Source: Argentina anserina
Taxonomy: Eukaryota > Streptophyta > Magnoliopsida > Rosales > Rosaceae
Length of the DNA stretch: 64,000 nucleotides
Direction: 5' to 3'
Assembly (NCBI RefSeq): GCF_933775445.1
Contig: NC_065872.1
Span: 14,942,001-15,006,000, forward strand
Below are positions 48,683 through 60,471 of the stretch, one piece after another; positions within the stretch are counted from its first letter, which is position 1, and every line of letters begins with the position of its first letter. The position numbers were made by a program, and so were the translations under genes. The notes under the pieces were generated by a model. That model made no database searches. It saw nothing but the letters and a program-made list of their open reading frames with translations, and was not told the origin of the DNA.

Positions 48683-49060
48683 CACTACAAAAAAAAATTC
48701 AATTGGCCACGGCACATAACCGTAGCTAAAAGTGAATTTGCCGTCGCAAATCGCTATGGCAATTGATGCGTTGCGCATAGGTGGATGGAAAAACTCAACC
48801 GCTACGGCAATTAGTTGTGGCCAACTTATTTGGCGACGGCAAAACTGTGCCGTCGCGATAGTTTGCTACTAAAAATTGCCGTCCAAAATATGTGGTTACG
48901 TCGCCAAATGCTTATACATGGCGACGGTAAATTGCCGTTGCAAATGTTTATAATTTGGAATTTCCCACCAAATATTGTTTATATTTTCTGCCTTTTTTTT
49001 TAAAAAAAATGGACACTATTTGCGACGGCTATTTTACCATCGCAAAAACAGAAATGAACT
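48683..49060. repeat. CACTA terminus with subterminal GCGACGGC repeats
   Basis: About ten short motifs of the GCGACGG/CCGTCGC type surround a plain AT stretch. In En/Spm such subterminal repeats bind TNPA. Confidence 0.85.
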
Positions 49061-51044
49061 GTAGCTAGCTATTACAATCTTGCTACGACATTTGGTTGAG
49101 CTAGCTTCAATTTTACCAGAAGCCAAAAGGTAAAAAGACCTGATTCAAATCTCATGCAATCTTTATTCAATGTGCACTTTTTTCACAACCAACATTATAT
49201 CATCACAACAATCATTCAATCTAACACAAAAGCAAAGTAATACCAACTGAATAAGTCATTCCTTTGGATACAAAACCGACTGTCAGTTAAGAACAATATT
49301 ACATCTCCCAACACATCATCAACTAAAACAAAAGAGTTCTACTGCTTAAAGAAAGCCACCACTATTCAAACTTAGTCTTGACATGTTAAAATTAAGAAAT
49401 AACCTGCATATTAATTAGTTTGGGGGCGATAGATCATGCCTCCCATCATCAACAACACGATCATGATGTCCCTGTGAATCAAGTCATTCCTCATTAGCTG
49501 ATTGATCTTTCCCAATGCTGCTAGTTTCCTGCTCTCCTACAGACTCCCTCCTCACATTATAGCCACTGATTGCATCAGCTGGTACCTATTCCATATAGAA
49601 AAGTCAAATCAATTAAAAAAGTGAAACTTCAATGCATTATGATACAACCACATTAGCACTGAAATGGAAATGAGCATAAATTGAAGAACAAAAGGAAAAT
49701 TGTAGAATTGAAAGCTTAAAGGAATGAAACGAGATTAGTTATATTTCATAAATGCCTATGAAAGAGGTGGGAGCTAATACATATAGTCCTCAAAGGAGTA
49801 CAAAAGACAGAGGTATGCACAGTGCAGCTCACACATGCTAAGCTATTACATGATTGGTAGCAATACTGGGCTGTTGAGGAAAATTGACTGCTATAGACTA
49901 GGCCTTAGTATAAATGGTTGTAAAATATTCTTTCAACCAGTGACCTAACTTTATAATCTTCAAAACCATATACAAAATAAAGCAAGTGACATATGCAATA
50001 TTGAATTAAGAAAAGAAAATCAGTACAGTTGGCATAACTTGATTATACCAAAGTACCAAATTAACTCTTTTTCATGCTAAACCATACTTCAAATAATTCT
50101 AACACAAACAATTATTTGTAAACCGTATTGAAAAAACCACAGGTGTTGAAAACTACTCATCATCGAGTTTAACATGACCAAGTTCATACTTCATATGTAG
50201 ACAAGCCAACTGCACAACACAAACTATTATGTACTTGAAAACACCACAAGTGCTACAAACCAATTATCAAAATTCTAAATTCTTCCAAAAAAAGGGATCA
50301 ATGCTGAAACCTTCAAAAGATTAACAAGGCTTGTACATATAAGAAATTCACTTACCACTGAATGTGCAGTCTTGCTTCTTCCCTCAGGGCAGTCACATTG
50401 GAATCGCTCAATAAGGCCTTTAACCGTCTCATCTAATCTCCTTTGGAAAGACTCTTCCAGTTTCTCGGTTACTTCCTCAGTAACTTTCTTTATAAGGTCT
50501 TCACTGCTAATAGGTGTTGCCATATGTTCTTTTGTATACACCAAACTACGTGGGACAACATCACCATAGGTTCGACAATAACCATGACCATCATCTCCAA
50601 TAAGGTGATGAAATATACGATCTTTGACAACAATGGAGTCTCGCCGGTCCTCGGCCTCTTTCCCTAATAATCTTGCATAATTTTCCTGCGCATTAATTAT
50701 AAATTGGCTGATTAGTTTCAAGGGAAACAATGAATGAGAAAACACAAGTATTAATTATATAAGCATAAACTTAAAAGTACAATGATTGCGGCAACTTCTG
50801 GATTAGATGCATTGCGAGTTTTTATCCACACGCTCATCTTTGAGGTTTCTTCTCCACTTTGTTTCATCTACCAAGATTTAATAGTCAGTATAACAAATTA
50901 TAATGTAGTCATTAGTCAGTAACTAAAAATGAACACAAGTACAAACATCATGTCTTATTTGTGTAAAATTTGTTCGTCCTGTATGATGAACTGGTCCACG
51001 TTGCTCTCAGTTGTAGGAATTTCTATGAAAAATTGCCTACCAAA

Positions 51045-51639
51045 CCATGTAGCACGGACACGGACACGAGTATCCGTATTGGACACGATTCGATACGTAG
51101 ACACGGCATATAAAATTTTTTTTAGACACGGACACGTGGTGGACACGTCAATTAAAATTATTTTAATATATATATATTTATTAAAAAAATAATTTAAAAT
51201 TTTGAAAGTATTTAGATGTGTATATATATTAAAGTGTGCATAAATATAACAAAAACTGAATCTGTTGGAATGGTTGAGGATTTGTTGGATCATTTGGATG
51301 ACCAAGGTTCGAATCCCACCACAAGCATTTTTATTTTTATCATGAGTTTCTCTCCTTATATATATATATTAAAGTGTGCATAAATATAACAAAAACTGAA
51401 TCTGTTGGAATGGTTGAGGAGTTGTTGGGTGCCTTGGATGACCAAGGTTCGATTCTCACCATAAGCACTTTCACTTTTATTATGAGTTGGTGCGTGTCCG
51501 CGTGTCCAATTCGGACACTCGCGTGTCCGGGCCGTGTCCAAATTGAGTTCGCGTGTCCGAGCGTGTCCGAGCGTGTCCGTGTCCGTGTCCGTGTCGGACA
51601 CGCAATACGGACCCTTGGCCGCGTGTCCGTGCTTCATAG
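51045..51639. mobile_element. hAT-type element with GTGTCC-repeat ends
   Basis: The ends CCATGTAGCACGGACAC and, complemented, CTATGAAGCACGGACAC are inverted repeats. The perfect 8-bp duplication CTACCAAA (51037-51044, 51640-51647) is confirmed by an empty copy near 51792. Subterminal GTGTCC/GGACAC repeats lie on both sides. The centre holds a direct duplication with a tRNA-like B box. Confidence 0.9.
51215..51490. repeat. Duplicated tRNA/SINE-like segment inside the hAT element
   Basis: Two copies (about 51222-51350 and 51362-51487) share ATTAAAGTGTGCATAAATAT and TGTTGGAATGGTTGAGGA. Copy 1 has GGTTCGAATCCCACC, an exact match to the pol III B-box consensus; copy 2 has GGTTCGATTCTCACC. The upstream TGGAATGGTTGAGG could be a weak A box. 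It may be a captured SINE or tRNA fragment. Confidence 0.5.
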
Positions 51640-52475
51640 CTACCAAATAATTTTAAAAATGGCATAAGATGTAGAAAATGTCAAATAACACATGTAAAGC
51701 AAGAAAGGGAACTGCTAGTATCTACCAAATAAGTACTCAGATTAGGAACTAGTCCACATTGCTCTCAGTTGCAGGAATTTCTATGAGATAGCCTACCAAA
51801 TAATTTTAAAAATGGCATAAAATGTAGAAAATGTCAAATAACACATGTAAAGCAAGAAAGGAAACTGCTAGTATCTATCAAATAAGTACTCAGATTAGGA
51901 ACTAGTCCACGTTGCTCTCAGTTACAGTCTATCACCTAATTGGCCAAGATTTAGGAAATTAAATGACATAAGACTTGTATCTGCATCCTCAGAGCTCCAG
52001 TACCTAACAAGCACAGGCCACTGATCCGGCACAATATGCGAAGGAACCATAGCAAGGAGCTTTGGATTGTGTTTGTTTTTCTAAAAAAATTCGGCTTTCG
52101 TCTTTCCCTTGTTGTCCTTCCACATATTATTACAGCATTTAAGACAAATAGGCTTATATCCTTCTGGATAATCAATCAAGTTTCTCTGTACGTCATATAG
52201 AAAAATAGAGAAATTAGTTAAAGTAAATAGTTTTCAAGCCTTAAACATTTATGAATACAGTGTATACCTAAACCTCTGCCCATATTCCTTCCTTGACCTT
52301 AGGATCAACAGATTTCCAATCCAAAGTTGTCATTGGAATCTTATAGCCATCATGCACAATCTGGCCTAATTGTGACATGAACTGCCCAGCTCTTAGTCCA
52401 ATAGGTTGGAATTTGTCGTCAAAATCAATTTACACCTTTTTTCCAGTGTTCCACTCAGGGATACCTTTTGTTGTG

Positions 52476-52927
52476 TTTTTGGCTCGTTGATGCATGTTGG
52501 AGTTAGGATTCAGTAATCAAATCCAGGTTTAGAAAGGAAATAAGTTAGCACAGCTTTTCTATATGTTTTAGGAGAGTATATCTTCCAATATTCTATTAGG
52601 ATTTGTGTTAGGTTTAGTAATCCTAGTCCATATTGTATCAAACAGCCCCTATTGATATAAATAGGGCTGCAGGGAGGTTTTTAGACACAGAGACAGAAAT
52701 CCTAAAGGGAGAGCTAAGGGTGATAGAGAGATAGGAGCTAGACAGGGAGGGGTTAAGGTCTACAATAAGTACTTGTACCTAAATTCTTCAGTACTAGTAA
52801 ATCTCTCAAGAGAGATCACAGTGGAGATAGGCTTCAGCTGAACCACTATAACTTTGGTGTGTTTCTGTTTACTCTTCTTTGCTTATATCGCAAATAACTA
52901 TTAAGATCTAAAGACGCTTATAACAAC
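52476..52927 (+). mobile_element. Solo-LTR-like insertion in the TNPA gene
   Basis: A 431-bp core (52495-52925) runs TGTTGGAGTTAGG to GCTTATAACA with a TATA box (TATAAATAGGG near 52657), as in Copia-type LTRs read on the plus strand. The flanks carry ACCTTTTGTTGTG (52463-52475) and ACCTTTGTTGTG (52928-52939), a 12-bp duplication of the interrupted coding sequence. That is longer than the usual 5-bp LTR duplication, and about 19 bp lie between the left copy and the TG, so the mechanism is uncertain. Confidence 0.55.
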
Positions 52928-53619
52928 ACCTTTGTTGTGACCTTTAGGGGCAACAAGTTGTGCTTCAACATATGACAAGGAAGTCAATCAGTAGCACTTT
53001 TGTAGTAGTCGACTACTTTACTGTTGGAGAATTTCAAACAAGAAAAAAAATGATATAAAAGAAGTACGAACCTGAGGGTGAAGTAGGCTCTGAACGAAGC
53101 AGTGGAGGATGGGAAGTAGTTGAAGGCACCGATGGTGATAAAGGTGGATGACGATGATATGAATTTTATGAGCGCGATGAGCTCTTATTCCGGCTTGAAC
53201 TTGAACCACTTGGATTCAACAACTCTACCATGTCACGCGATCTACCAGCCCTTGTTCTTTTCATTTTGATTAGTACCTACAAAATACAGTAAGTTAACGA
53301 CAAGTTATTTAGAAGCACATAAAACAATATATGCATGATCACAACAGCAAATGCATTTCATATGACACTTAAACCAAACAAGAAAAGGCAAAATGCACGA
53401 TATAATCAGCTGCTGGTCATTCAACACTCAAAATCATCATTTCATTAGTGTCAAACATCAATACAACCTGAAAACCCAAAACAAAAAAGTCAGGCATATT
53501 AATATCTCTACTGCCCTTAAGCCTATTCATTTGGTTCAATATCATCCACAAATTCCATTTCTTTATCGCCGTTGCAGTCACTTTGCACATGAGAGAAATC
53601 TTTTGAATGTACTTCAGTG

Positions 53620-55290
53620 ACATTTAACCAGCCATCTCCTGAGGGATATGGACTATACTACACCTGACAAGCTTGAGATGCCAAGATGAATGGTTCATCT
53701 GTAACCCTATCATGCTGATATAACAATTTTTGAAGTTAACTAGAGGGAACTTAAAAGGATCTAGTTTCACCCTACTATAGGATGTGCCCACTCACACCTA
53801 AAAATTGCATAGTTAACATCTGCTGAGTAGGTGATTTTGATAATCTCACTCAACCTCCCATAATACGGTAAAATGTCTCCCTTTAAAGCCACTCCACTAT
53901 TTTGTCTGGTTCGGGCGTTATCAATACTCTTCACACGGAAATAGTAGCCACTAGTATTATATGAATTCACCTTTCTTGCTGAACGACTTGGATAATTAGA
54001 CAGAGCGACAATTTCTTTTGATATAGACATATCTCCTTGATTTTGCAAAGTCAGTACCTGTTTTAGAGGCAATATGTAAGCAACCTTTATAAAAGTAACT
54101 GTAATTAAACATAATGATATAAATGCAGCTGTTATCAACTCACATGTGCCTTAAACCAATCCGCAAACTCATCAAAATGCTTACGTGCCACGGTGTTCTC
54201 ATCGACATTAGGATAAGTATTTTTAATTGTCACCAAATGTTCCTTGCATAGTTTGACAAATGATCAGCAAAGGTTGAAATTATATACAGTGGCATGTCAA
54301 TCATCAAAATAATATGTTAAAGTAGATGCAAATATGCAAAATCTTCATAACTCACCCCAAATATGGTGTGATTGCATCAGTATGAAACAAGACCCAACGA
54401 TGAATTTATGATCGAGTAACTTTTGGGAGCAGAAAAGTCTTTCCCTTCTTAGAGTCAACATCGTCGATCTTTCTTCTCAAAGGTTTGTTTGAATGACTCT
54501 CCACATCTTTAAGGTATTGGCTACAAAAGCTCATGAATTCTTCCATCAGATATCCATTAGCTATTGATGCTTCTGGACATGCCTTTGTCGTACGTAATCT
54601 TTCAATACTAACAAGTACTTTTTGATGGGGTACATCCACCGAAACTGGACAACACCATCAATTAATGCTTCCTCAACTAGGTGGATAGGTAAATGCTCCA
54701 TAACATAAAAAAATGATAGTGGAAATATCTTCTCCAGGTCACATAGGGTAACGATGATGCGAGAACACGCCTCTTCTAAGTCAGAACCACAGAGAAGTTT
54801 CGAGCACAACATTTTAAAAAACTTCCCATCAATCAGTACTTCAACCACATGCTTCCGTAAAAATTGTCGTATACATAAGGGAATAAGTTATTGTAGAAGA
54901 ATATGCATATCGTGGATTTTTAGATCTCCAATGGTATGATCCATCTTCTTCACATGCTTTGCAATACTAAAAGCAGCACCGTCAGGCATTCTATAGTCAA
55001 ATAAGGCTGAGCAGAATGTATCTTTTCCTTCTTTACTCATCTCATACTCAGCACGCTCAAAGTATTCAGAACCTGACTCACTTGTCTTTACATGGTAATG
55101 GTTTCTAATGTTCAAGAACTCAGGATCCTGTTGAGAATTCAAATTATCCTTTGTTTTGCCAGGAGCTCCCATTACGGTGCCAAGGAAATTGTCTGCGAAA
55201 TTCTTCTTTGAATGCATGACATCAGAGTTGTGTTGTAGGAGGTTGAACTACCAATAAGGAAGCTCATAGAAAATGCTCTTCTTCTTCTTG
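53620..55290 (-). pseudogene. TNP2-type CACTA transposase, C-terminal half, degenerate
   Basis: Minus-strand segments match the TNP2 order. ELPYW and DVMHSKKNFADNFLGTVMG with GKTKDN (55270-55120) come first. Then come the DUF4218-like LCDLEKIFPLSFFYVMEHLP and RWMYPIKKYL (54790-54620) with ANGYLMEEFMSFCSQYL (54570-54515). The DUF4216-like SGYYFRVKSIDNARTRQNSG with GRLSEIIKI (53960-53850) follows. The frame is broken by a stop between ELPYW and LLQHN, by frame changes between the DUF4218 blocks, and by others near 53700. The catalytic N-terminal half is absent because the element ends at the Gypsy junction. It is not functional. Confidence 0.8.
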
Positions 55291-58265
55291 GAAGGATGAC
55301 TTATGCCTTTGATATCAGCAATAGTCCATCAAATGGCCTCCTTGTGATCATCCAACATCTTAAGTAGCTTTTGTTCTTGCAAATCACTCAAACATGAAGA
55401 GATAATTACGGGAAACTTAAATAAAAGCATATTTTAAATTGGAAGGAAGATGTTTCATTTCAAGTGTAGGGGAACATTTAATAGAAGGAGGTAAAAGAGT
55501 AGGGGTTTTAAGGAGTACCTCAACTTTCGGTTCCAAATGTAGAGTGTATGGCCTTAAAGCTTCTAGTTCAAGCTCCTTCTATTTAGTAGCCTCCTCATTG
55601 AACTTCATTCCATTATGATGCATACATGTTTCCAATGGATCTTGAGATGCATTTTCAATGAAAGTTTTCTCCACTATCTTATCAACACCATCCAAAACAT
55701 CAATCCAGAAACAATCATAGGCATGTGATGCTTGCTCATTGCTTCAAAAATTCTAAAGACAATGGTAGTTTCATGAACCGTCATGGTCATCAAGAATTCC
55801 TTCATGTCAATCTTAGTACTGGCGGTTGCCATAAATGCTCTCCAAAAAATGATAGGCAACTCTTTTTCATGAAGCAGAGCATTCTCCATATCTAGAATGT
55901 TAAAGTTTGCCGGTAGAATCAATTCTTCAACCTTCACAAGAACATTTTCCACAATCCCTCTTGGGTAAATAAGACTCTTATCCGCCATTTGTAAGGTGAT
56001 ATCAAGAGGAACTTGGCATAAGTAGGAATAGTTTTAATTGCATCCAAAAGAGGGATGTTGATCTCTACCTTCCTAAATAAGTCAATAAACTCTTTATTCA
56101 CAGTCTCATTTCTTTGCTTCAATGTCTCCTTTCTTTGCAATTGAGGGTAAGGAAGAGGAACTTCTTTCTCTTGAACTATCTTCAAATGAGGATTGAAAGT
56201 GATACCTCTTTTAAATGGTCTTTCGATTGAAATAGATGTAGAGGCTTCTTTGTCTTTGCTTCCGACATTGGAATTAAATTTGTTTTAAATGGTCTTTACA
56301 ATTGAGGGTAAGGAAGGGGAACTTCTTTCTCTTGAACTATCTTCAAAGGAGGATTGAAAGTGATACCTCTTTTAAATGGTCTTTCGGTTGAAATAGATGT
56401 AGAGGCTTCTTTGTCTTTGCTTCCGGCATTGGAATTAAATTTGTTCTTCAAGGCTTCTCCATCATCTCCCAAAGCTACTCTCAAACCCATAGGCTTATTT
56501 TTGTCAAAAACCATCTTCTCATGCATAGCTTCTTCTCCACCCTCATTAAATCCCAAAATGACTTCTCCATGAGACAACTCATTTGCTTGGCCTTTCTTAC
56601 TTCTTTCGAAACCCGATGGCTCACTTGGAGACACCACTTCTTCATTGGTAGGCATGTACACATTGTTCTCAAGTTGTCTTCCACTTATCAAAGTAGTAAT
56701 TGACTTGGCTTCATGTCTTGGATTGTTTTCCACTTGGCTTGAAAACACACCTTGCTTCATTTGAGATAACTCATTAACTAGTTGCCCCATTTGAACCTCA
56801 AGTTTGCTCATGCCTTGTTAAAAGACATTGATTTTCTTATCTTGCTTGGCTTGGTTACCCTTGTTCTCCATAATGAAACTCATCAACAAGTCTTCAACAC
56901 TTGGCTTATTCAATAGCTTTTGAGGTAGAACTATAAGTTGTGCTTGAGGTTGAGGTTGATAGGAAACCCTTTGGAATTGATTGTTGTAGTTGGAGGAGCT
57001 TGCACCTTGATAGCCACCATTAGGCCTTTGGAAACCTTGGCATTTCTTACGAATCACAAACCCTTGGTCTCGGTTCTGATTGCATCCCCACCCAAAGTTA
57101 GGGTGGTTTCTCCATCCGGGATTGTAAGTGTTGCTATAAAGATCATTCTTTTGTTAGGGTTGGAAACCAACTTGGTTACATTGTTCCATGTTAACTTGAT
57201 ATGCACCTTCATTTGGACAAAACATTGTCTCATGTTGGTCACTTTCACAAATTAAGCAAACTTGCTCAACCATCTTGCTTGACATAGGTTGGAAATGCTC
57301 TCTATTTCCTTGAGCATTGAGAATCAAATCTAACTTCTTGTTCATGTTTGCTTCGATCCTCTTCAACTCAATTTGCATTTGAGTGTTGGGTTGCTTCATC
57401 TTATAAGCTCTTCTTTATTTCAAAATCACATTGGCTTCATTCACCGGCCTCCTACCACTTTGAATATCATAGAGTTCTGATGTCTTTGCTAATGAGTCAA
57501 GAATGCTTTCCACTTCAATCTCATTCTTCTCCATGAAGCTCCCTTGACAAGCATTGTCAATTCTTCTTTTAGTCTGTTGGCTTGACCCATTATAGAAAGT
57601 TCTCAACAAAAGCCACTTCTTCACACCATGATTAGGACAATTTTGCTCCATGTCCTAGAATCTCTCCCAAGACTCATGAAAAAATTCTGATGGGAACTCT
57701 TGGTAAGTCATGAGGGAGTTCCTTAATGCATTGCTCTTGGATGGTGGAAAGTACTTCTTAATAAATGTGGCCTTATCGCATCCCATGAGGTGATACTTGC
57801 CGTCAGAATCTTGTACAACCAATCTTTGGCCATATCCTCCAATGAGAAAGGAAAAAGTCTTAGCCTAAGATTGTCTTCATCAATACCATTGAGTTGGACC
57901 ATCAAGAAAACTTTATTAAATAGCTTGATGTGCTTGAAGGGATCACCGGCAAAACCACCATCAAAAGCCAATATAAGTTGCAAAGTGATTGGCATGATAT
58001 GGAAGGCATGAGCACATGCTGGTAAGACAATGCAACTTGGACGATTTGTGAAAGTGGGAACTGTATAGTCTTTCAATGACCTTGGTGCATCAACCATATT
58101 TTCTAAGAGAACCTTAACCTTTGGTCTCCTTCTATAAATAAGAGCGATGGTCTTATCGAGATTAGCTTCTTCCTGTTCACTATCCGGAACGATAAGATCT
58201 TGATCGTCACTTAGGGTACTTGGAGGAGATAAATGTTCTTCACTTAAATTACCAATGAGATTCAT
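55290..58265 (-). pseudogene. Athila/Tat-type Gypsy gag-protease region, degenerate
   Basis: Minus strand from ATG 58265. A gag domain has FAGDPFKHIKLF and LFPFSLEDMAKDWLY (58060-57810), then CPNHGVKKWLLLRTFYNG (57640-57590). A zinc knuckle has CLICESDQHETMFCPN (C-x2-C-x4-H-x4-C, near 57250-57200). A linker with DKNKPMGLRVALGDDGE follows. The aspartic-protease end has DKSLIYPRGIVENVLVKVEE and LPIIFWRAFMATA (55980-55820). It continues to the segment before RT, SDLQEQKLLKMLDDHKEAI (near 55390-55340), and stops where TNP2 begins. Frame breaks and stops are frequent (near 57720, 57410, 57150, 56290, 55670, 55340). RT, RNase H and integrase are absent. Confidence 0.8.
56137..56442. repeat. Tandem duplication of about 150 bp in the Gypsy gag-protease linker
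   Basis: CAATTGAGGGTAAGGAAG to GGAATTAAATTTGTT appears at about 56137-56284 and again at 56299-56442, over 90 percent alike by eye. The join (TTAAATGGTCTTTA) repeats an internal block. Confidence 0.85.
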
Positions 58266-58458
58266 AAACACCTATAATCACTCAAAGTAAAGGTAAGAAC
58301 ACAAGTTGAAACACAAAAATTAGAAAATAAAACTGAAACAGAGCAAACGATTGATCGATTGTTTTAGGGAAAAGACCTGAATTTTTTTTATATAAAAGAC
58401 AAGTAAAATTCTAGCTTCCCCGAAGGTAAATGAAGTTAGGAATTGGATTTTACTCCAA

Positions 58459-58478
58459 TCCCCGGCAACGGCGCCAAA
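58459..58478 (-). other. Primer-binding site (tRNA-Asp type) of the Athila-like element
   Basis: On the minus strand TTGGCGCCGTTGCCGGGGAT follows the LTR end after four bases. This is the characteristic Athila primer site, complementary to the 3' end of tRNA-Asp. Confidence 0.85.
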
Positions 58479-59874
58479 AACTTGTCGACTCAAAGGTCAC
58501 CCTCAAGTATAAGGATCAAGTTATAGTGTGGTGGGATTGTGAGTAAGAGATGTCGTACCCAAGGGATTGGAAAAATCCTCTCTAGCTAGGATAACCTAAG
58601 GGACACTAGAAGAATATGCAAATGTACAAGTCAAAAATCAAAGCTCACAAGTGAACCTAAATTCATGGTCTATATATGCAAGATGGTGTAGTGATTTAAA
58701 TTTGTTTCGGGTGTGGAGTTACTTCTAAAACTAAATGACCACTTAAAATGTAAACTAGGCTATGATAAACTAGATGTGATAAAATTGATGGGAGTTAGGA
58801 CTTAAGGTTTCCACATCTAGCTTCTCTTGTGAACAATGATGCTACTAAATTGAATGATGTCACTCTAACTAGCCAATTTCTCTTTTTGTATCCCTATCGG
58901 GTATGACAAAGAACAATCTCATTTGTTGGTATCAAGCAACCCCTCTCGGGTATAGTACTTAACTACTCAAGTCATGCATATGAATCCGGTTAAGTATGAA
59001 ATGCATTACCATAAGTGCATAAAGTTTGGAGATGAAGAAATCATGCAAACCAACCATGCTCATCTCTAAGTGATTTTAATTCACAACTCTAACATGCACA
59101 TATGATATGCTATCATGCTTCAAACAACTAAGGTTAATCAAGCCTTAATCATTCATCATGTCATGACAAACAATCATACACAAATTGATTAAGTTTAAGC
59201 ATGAATGTTGAACTTTTGAACTAGCATATTAGAGTGCTAATGAAAAGTGAATCAAACAAAATATTTATATCAATGTCATACAAGATTGGCTAGGACTTTC
59301 ACCCTAGCCCCAACAAATTAACTACTCACTCATAACCATATACACAAGCTTCAACTGTTTATGAACATCAAAGTAAAGAGAGAGTAAAGAGGTGACTAGT
59401 GAATCTCAAGTTGAGGATGCTGTGGATGAACTCATGAAGATCTTGACATGGTGATGATGAAGATCCTCAAATGATGCTAGATTCCTCTTCTTCCTCCTTG
59501 CTTGATGATGGTGTATGAAAAATTGTGGATGATGAAGTGATGAAACTTGGTGTTTTTTTTGAATGAGATGGGTAGATGGAAATGTTCTATTCCTCTCTTT
59601 CTCTTAGTTGGTGGTGGAAATGGTGTGTATGGAGATGGTGGTGATTGAGGTTTTTATGGAGGAGAATGGTGGTGGAAAAATTATAGAAAATTGAGAGATA
59701 ATGGTGTAGTGAGTGAGGTGGCTGGTTATGGAATAAGTATGTGATAAATGAGGAAGTATGTGATCATGGAATGAAGTGAATGATCATAGAAGAAGTGGGT
59801 AATAAAGAAGGAAGTGGGTGATCATGGAAGGAGTGAGTGATCATGAAAAGAAGTGGGTGATCATGGAGGAAGTG

Positions 59875-60134
59875 TGTCACATCCCGGGACCGCTCCGCCG
59901 TAACACGATATTGTCCGCTTTGGGCATAGCCTCACGGTTTTGTTTCTGGGAGCTCACGAAACTTCCCAGTGTGTCACTCATCCTGGGATTGCTCTAGCAA
60001 GAACAAGCTTAACTTTGGAGTTCATATCCCCTTCGAAACCATTAAGTCCCCAAAAAGCATCGTGTTAGATAGAGGTGAGCATATACATATAAGGCACATC
60101 ACCCCCTCTCCGTTGACCGATGTGGGATATTACA
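59875..60134 (-). repeat. Cassandra 3' LTR with 5S-like region
   Basis: Same layout as the other LTR. The 5S-like part (60023-59961) reads GAACTCCAAAGTTAAGCTTG and GATGAGTGACACACTGGGAA, slightly more diverged from 5S than the other copy. Confidence 0.9.
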
Positions 60135-60208
60135 ATCCACTCCCCTTGGGAGTCCGATGTCCTCATCGGCACACTCGCACCACACGGCAGAGTGGCTCAG
60201 ATACAAAT

Positions 60209-60471
60209 TGTCACATCCCGGGATCGATTCGCCGTAACACGATATTGTCCGCTTTGGGCACTGCCCTCACAGTTTTGTTTTTTGGAGCTCACGAGCAACT
60301 TCCCAGTGGGTCACCCATCTTGGGATTGCTCTAGCCCGTGCAAGCTTAACTTCGGAGTTCTCAACCCTTCCGAAGCCATTGAGCCTCCAAAAGAACTCGT
60401 GTTAGATGGAGGTGGGTATGTACATATAAGGCACATCACCGCTTCTCCGTTGGCCCATGTGGGATATTACA
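60209..60471 (-). repeat. Cassandra 5' LTR with 5S-rRNA-like promoter region
   Basis: On the minus strand, 60360-60298 contains GAACTCCGAAGTTAAGCTTG, CACGGGCTAGAG and GATGGGTGACCCACTGGGAA. These match the A-box and C-box internal promoter of plant 5S rRNA. Confidence 0.9.

Larger units (their letters stand above)
50985..51930. repeat. Tandem units of about 150 bp in the TNPA intron
   Basis: The block CACGTTGCTCTCAGTTG, then GGAATTTCTATGA, then CCTACCAAATAATTTT, then GGCATAA, then TAACACATGTAAAGCAAG recurs. One copy is split by the hAT element (from 50985, resumed at 51648), a second starts near 51750 and a partial one near 51905. Confidence 0.75.
49466..53264 (-). pseudogene. TNPA-like CACTA accessory gene (Ptta/En/Spm family), degenerate
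   Basis: Minus-strand exons can be traced. One starting at ATG 53264 encodes MKRTRAGRSRDMVELL. One near 52440-52270 has QPIGLRAGQF and DWKSVDPKVKEGIW. One near 52190-51950 has KCCNNMWKDNKGK and VPDQWPVLVRYW. One at 50880-50770 has MSVWIKTRNASNPE. One at 50690-50360 has GHGYCRTYGDVVPRSL, and the last ends near 49468. These match the plant transposase (Ptta/En/Spm) family. Stops occur in the first exon (after SSSRS), in the DWKSVDP exon and in the KCCNNMW exon. An LTR-like insertion splits the second exon and a hAT element sits in an intron. Confidence 0.75.
48683..55290 (-). mobile_element. CACTA (En/Spm) transposon, 5'-truncated
   Basis: The left terminus is CACTACAAAAAAAAATTC, followed by a subterminal region (48700-49050) full of GCGACGGCAA/TTGCCGTCGC motifs in both orientations, typical of CACTA ends. 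Degenerate TNPA-like and TNP2-like genes follow, both on the minus strand. The opposite terminus and the N-terminal part of TNP2 are missing where the element joins a Gypsy element at about 55290. Later insertions lie inside it at 51045-51639 and about 52476-52927. Confidence 0.85.
59875..60471 (-). mobile_element. Cassandra TRIM retrotransposon, complete
   Basis: Two LTRs (59875-60134 and 60209-60471) flank a 74-bp interior, with target duplication AAGTG at 59870-59874 and 60472-60476. On the minus strand the LTRs run TGTAATATCCCACAT to GGGATGTGACA. The interior holds ATTTGTATCTGAGCC, a tRNA-Met-like primer site, and AAGGGGAGTGGAT, a polypurine tract. Each LTR carries 5S-rRNA-like sequence, the hallmark of Cassandra. 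No protein is encoded. Confidence 0.93.

Noticed and set aside
51270..51335. A functional tRNA gene at the B-box match
   Set aside because: No convincing acceptor or anticodon stem could be folded around it; only the B box is a strict match.
59961..60360. Genuine 5S rRNA genes
   Set aside because: The 5S-like stretches lie within the LTRs of Cassandra and diverge from 5S in their 5' half.
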